Source: Piscicola geometra (lineage: Eukaryota; Annelida; Clitellata; Hirudinida; Piscicolidae). From it: a stretch of DNA of 64,000 nucleotides. Position numbers and translations under genes: made by a program. The stretch covers positions 8,499,606 through 8,563,605 of the forward strand of contig OX030959.1 in NCBI GenBank assembly GCA_943735955.1, in the 5' to 3' direction. This document shows positions 60,930-64,000 of the stretch, in pieces (position 1 is the stretch's first letter; every line of letters begins with the position of its first letter). The notes under the pieces are model-generated. The model was not told the DNA's origin. It was given only the letters and a program-made list of their open reading frames with translations, and did no database searches.

Positions 60930-63201
60930 ACTAGCGTAGGATCAAAAAGATAGACTGGACTAATTTCAATATTGACCTCAAACCCTCTTCTATATTAAAC
61001 AGCAAAAGTTACACTACGGACCAATACGTCGAACATATAAACAATGTCATTTTCAAACTATTAGATAAGCATGCACCACAACAAACAAAAGTCATACGGC
61101 GATCACACCAAAATCGCCACAAAATTTCACTGGAGGCAATAAAAGCCAAAAGACATAGAAAGAAAGCTGAGAAAACTTATTTCAAAGATCCTTCATCATC
61201 TAATAAACAACTATATGATAAAGCTAAAGCATCAACAAGAGAAGCAATTATCAAATCAAGAATAGAAATAATCAAAACTGGATTAGATTCATCCAATAAC
61301 CCACGTACTCTATGGCAGAATCTAAATAAACTATTACACAGGCAAAAAAATGACCCATCCAACAATTCAAGCAATACAAACATGGCTTCCATCTTCAATA
61401 ACTTTTTAAGGAGCAAAATCGATAATATTCACACAAAAATTGATCATCTCTTATCACAGTCACAACACGAATTGTTCACACACACTCATAGAAAAAACAT
61501 CATTGACTCCATATATTACTTCAAACCAACAACACCTGAAGATATATTACAAATTATTTATGCTACATGCACGAAGACATCGCCCATAGACCCTTCTCCT
61601 CACCAAGTTATAAGACAATGTAGCTCAATATTGTCAAAAGCCATCTCACAGCTAGTCAACTTATCTTTCCAAGAAGGATATTTTCCATCTACTTTCAAAG
61701 CAGCCCAAATTACACCAATATTTTGAAAAGCCAACATCGACACAACCAATCACACAACCAATCCAGCAAATTTTCGACTTTTTTCCAACCTGTCCACCAT
61801 ATCAAAAATTATGGAAAGAGCCGTATTAAAACAATTACAACCTCATATCACCTCCAATCCAAACTAACACAATCACCAATCCGCCTACAGACCTTACCAC
61901 TCTACAGAAACAGCTCTACTCCATCTAACTGACCACATTTTCAATGGATGTGACTCAAAAATACCACCCTGCTCGCATCACCCGACCTATCAGCAGCTTT
62001 CGACACCATCAGCCATTCCATCCTCATCGACAGACTTCATAAAGAATTTGGAGTTGATGGAACTGCTTTAAACTGGCTGTCATCCTATTTAGAAAATAGA
62101 CATCAAGATAAATTAGGTACACACATCTCATCACCAACCTATATACAACACGGGGTTCCTCAAGGCTCTGTTTTTTGACCGCTTCTTTTCACCACATACA
62201 TCTCATCTATCTCAAATATAGTCAACCAATTCAATATAACCTACCATAAATATGCTGATGATATACAACTTCTTCAATTCATCACACCTAATAAATCCAA
62301 CCAAGCTACTAGTAACCTCACATCTTGCAAAAAAACCATGGAAACTTGGTTCTCCAATACCATATCTTTAAATACCATTTCATCTGTCGACATCAACTCA
62401 AATAACATCCCCATCAATAACACTCTCAAAATACGCGGAGTCACCCATGATAGCAAACTCACTTTCAAAAACCATATCACATCTATCATCTAATCATCAC
62501 ACTATCATCTCAAAGCAATCAAACACATACGCCCATTCATTACTACTGATCTCTCCGCCTCACTTTCCCGATGTCTAATACTAAGCAGACTTGACTACTG
62601 TAACTCGCTATTATATAATATCACCAATCAAGAAAGAAATCGTCTACAGTCAGTTTTGAACAAGGCTGCTAGAATCACACTCAATTGTGACTACCCAGGC
62701 CATCACCTTGTTCAGTCATCAAATGATAATCTTATAAAACTTCACTGGCTTTCTATTGATTTTCGAATATCCTCCAAAATAGCCATCACTACATTCAAAA
62801 TTCTTCAAACTTCAGTACCGTCATATCTCAGCAAACTTATAACTAACAAAACATCAAACAAACAACTGCGTTCATCTTCATCTCTTCTTCTCAACCAAGA
62901 ATCCACTACAAACAACATCTCAAAAAGAGCATTCCGTCAGCAGCTCCAACAACTTGGAATGCCCTTCCACCTGCACTTCGCAACATCAAAAATTTTTCGA
63001 TTTCAAAGCCAAACTGAAAACTCATTATTTTAACTTAGCTTATCACTCATATATACTCTATGCTACTCTTTGCTTTCTTTTTTATAACATTACTATTATA
63101 ATTATTTCATTTCTTTATTGCATTACGACGTAGTGAGAGCGCTTCAGTTGCGTGCCCTGGCGCTATACAAAAACGACAATTATTATTATTATTATTATTA
63201 A

Positions 63202-63297
<96 letters not shown>
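60930..63297 (+). pseudogene. L2-like non-LTR retrotransposon, RT relic with (ATT)n tail
   Basis: Ordered blocks: INNVIFKLLDKHAPQQTK, NPRTLWQNLNKLLH, FKPTTPEDIL, SPIDPSPHQVI, STFKAAQITPIF, then broken frames with NFRLFSNLSTISKIMERAVL, SPDLSAAFDTISHSILIDRL (motif A), LNWLSSYLENR, QHGVPQGSVF (motif B), HKYADDIQLLQF (motif C, intact YADD), LSRLDYCNSLL, LNKAARITLN and LHWLSIDFRISSKIAI. This is the L2-clade order. The 5' part, including the endonuclease, is missing. Stops and shifts occur repeatedly. The 3' end TGCCCTGGCGCTATACAAAA leads into ATT repeats. Confidence 0.92.
63178..63297. repeat. (ATT)n microsatellite, tail of L2-like LINE
   Basis: About 40 TTA/ATT units with one interruption directly follow the LINE's GGCGCTATACAAAAACGAC 3' end. 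The poly-Asn - strand frame is an artefact. Confidence 0.97.
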
Positions 63298-63539
63298 GTG
63301 CAAGTAGGACAATTAATACTTGAATGATTAGCCTGTTGTGACCATGGATGTGTAGCATGGTCATGGTTGTCTAAGATGAAACATGAATAGTTGCCTAAGA
63401 TGGAACGTAGGAAGAGATGGTAGACATTGATAAATCTGTCTTTTGCATTTGTCCTTTTACGGGAGAGGATAAATTTATTTAGAATATATACAGTATAACA
63501 GAGTATATAAAGTATATATTCTAAATAGACTATTGAAAA

Positions 63540-64000
63540 TTAATACTAATAAATCATTTACTTTGTTATTGGATAAAAAACTGTCATTATTTATTAGCTC
63601 TGACACAAAGTATGTTCTATTTATAGCTAAATCTCAAATTTGAATATATGTTGACTTTAGTTTCATTAATCTCTGTAGACTTTGCACGGGAAATGGTTGA
63701 AGCATGGACTTCTTAATATTAACCTATATTAAGGTCTATATTAAGAAGTCCATAGGTTGAAGCTATAAGTGAAATGCGAAAATAAAGAAATTTTTCTAGA
63801 CAAAGCGAGCTTAACTTATATTATTCCAAGCAGCATTGTTCTGCAGAGTTTATTATAAAGATGAAATTTCTAAAAGAAATTTAAAGTGTTTTTGAAAAAA
63901 ATTTGATGTCGCTTTTGAGAATGAACTCGAAAACTACATATTCCAGAAGAACTAATTTTTTAAAGAATTATTAGTATTGACTGAGCGGAAAAATGTATTT
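63540..64000 (-). mobile_element. Dispersed repeat family X, second copy
   Basis: 63603-64000 aligns with 54-395 in the same orientation, sharing GCACGGGAAATGGTTGAAG, GCAGCATTGTTCTGCAGAGT and CATATTCCAGAAGAACTAA. It is cut by the window's end and interrupted by the 52-bp hairpin insertion at 63703-63754. Confidence 0.75.
63703..63754. mobile_element. 52-bp hairpin insertion with 8-bp target duplication (hAT-like)
   Basis: A 16-bp perfect inverted repeat (ATGGACTTCTTAATAT at 63704-63719; its inverse at 63738-63753) encloses 18 bp. It is flanked by GGTTGAAG on both sides (63695-63702 and 63755-63762). The homologous unfilled site in the other family X copy, about position 150, has a single GGTTGAAG, so this is an insertion rather than a deletion elsewhere. 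Confidence 0.88.

Noticed and set aside
63107..63364. Poly-Asn protein on the - strand
   Set aside because: Translation of the (ATT)n tail of the L2-like LINE.

Overview
The window is AT-rich, intron-containing metazoan DNA, most likely from an invertebrate. Supporting signs are GT-AG introns with matching phases, extracellular animal domains (SUEL lectin, CUB, sushi), tRNA-derived SINEs, several LINE clades, hAT, Tc1/mariner and possible piggyBac and pogo relics, and very long microsatellites. No prokaryotic gene, operon, CRISPR array or rRNA was seen. I cannot name the species.

Two host genes can be supported. The first is on the + strand from about 31.0 to 49.6 kb, with its 5' end not found. 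Six exons join in phase to encode a type I membrane protein: a SUEL/galactose-binding lectin domain with eight cysteines, a very large (about 2.5 kb) exon encoding about 750 residues of low-complexity Asn/Lys/Ser/Thr-rich sequence followed by a CUB-like half-domain, a sushi (CCP) exon, a short juxtamembrane exon, a transmembrane exon, and a cytoplasmic-tail exon ending near 49148. The second gene is on the - strand. Two small exons (60302-60465 and 60596-60647) encode the last two transmembrane segments of a small multi-pass, possibly claudin/PMP22-like protein. The two genes are convergent.

The rest is mostly mobile DNA and its decay products. 0-9 kb: copies of a dispersed repeat, a 540-bp (CTA)n and a 310-bp (GT)n, one tRNA-SINE, a GC-rich retroelement-like segment, and a 353-bp hAT-type MITE with a perfect 8-bp target duplication. 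9-21 kb: hAT transposase relics, a clear ZMYM/DUF4371-type hAT pseudogene on the - strand (17.4-18.6 kb), MITE fragments and CGGGA-rich minisatellites. 21-31 kb: a broken L2-like LINE (- strand) carrying a nested hAT MITE, a third SINE, a possible piggyBac relic and AT-rich filler. 31-49 kb: the lectin/CUB/sushi gene, whose introns hold a hAT relic, a pogo/Tigger-like relic, an AAT-rich tract, an RTE-like endonuclease pseudogene, a 731-bp hAT MITE with perfect target duplication and a TA-flanked element. 49-64 kb: RTE-like and L2-like RT fragments, a 3.5-kb LINE with catalytic motifs damaged, a 473-bp (TGAT)n, a hAT relic containing a nested SINE, the - strand membrane gene, an L2-like LINE with an (ATT)n tail, and a second copy of the repeat found at the window's left edge.

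The most notable points are the unusual lectin/low-complexity/CUB/sushi receptor gene, a shared GCGCTATA-type 3' end on LINEs and a SINE that can explain some of the giant microsatellites, and a nearly all-hairpin 52-bp insertion with an 8-bp target duplication.
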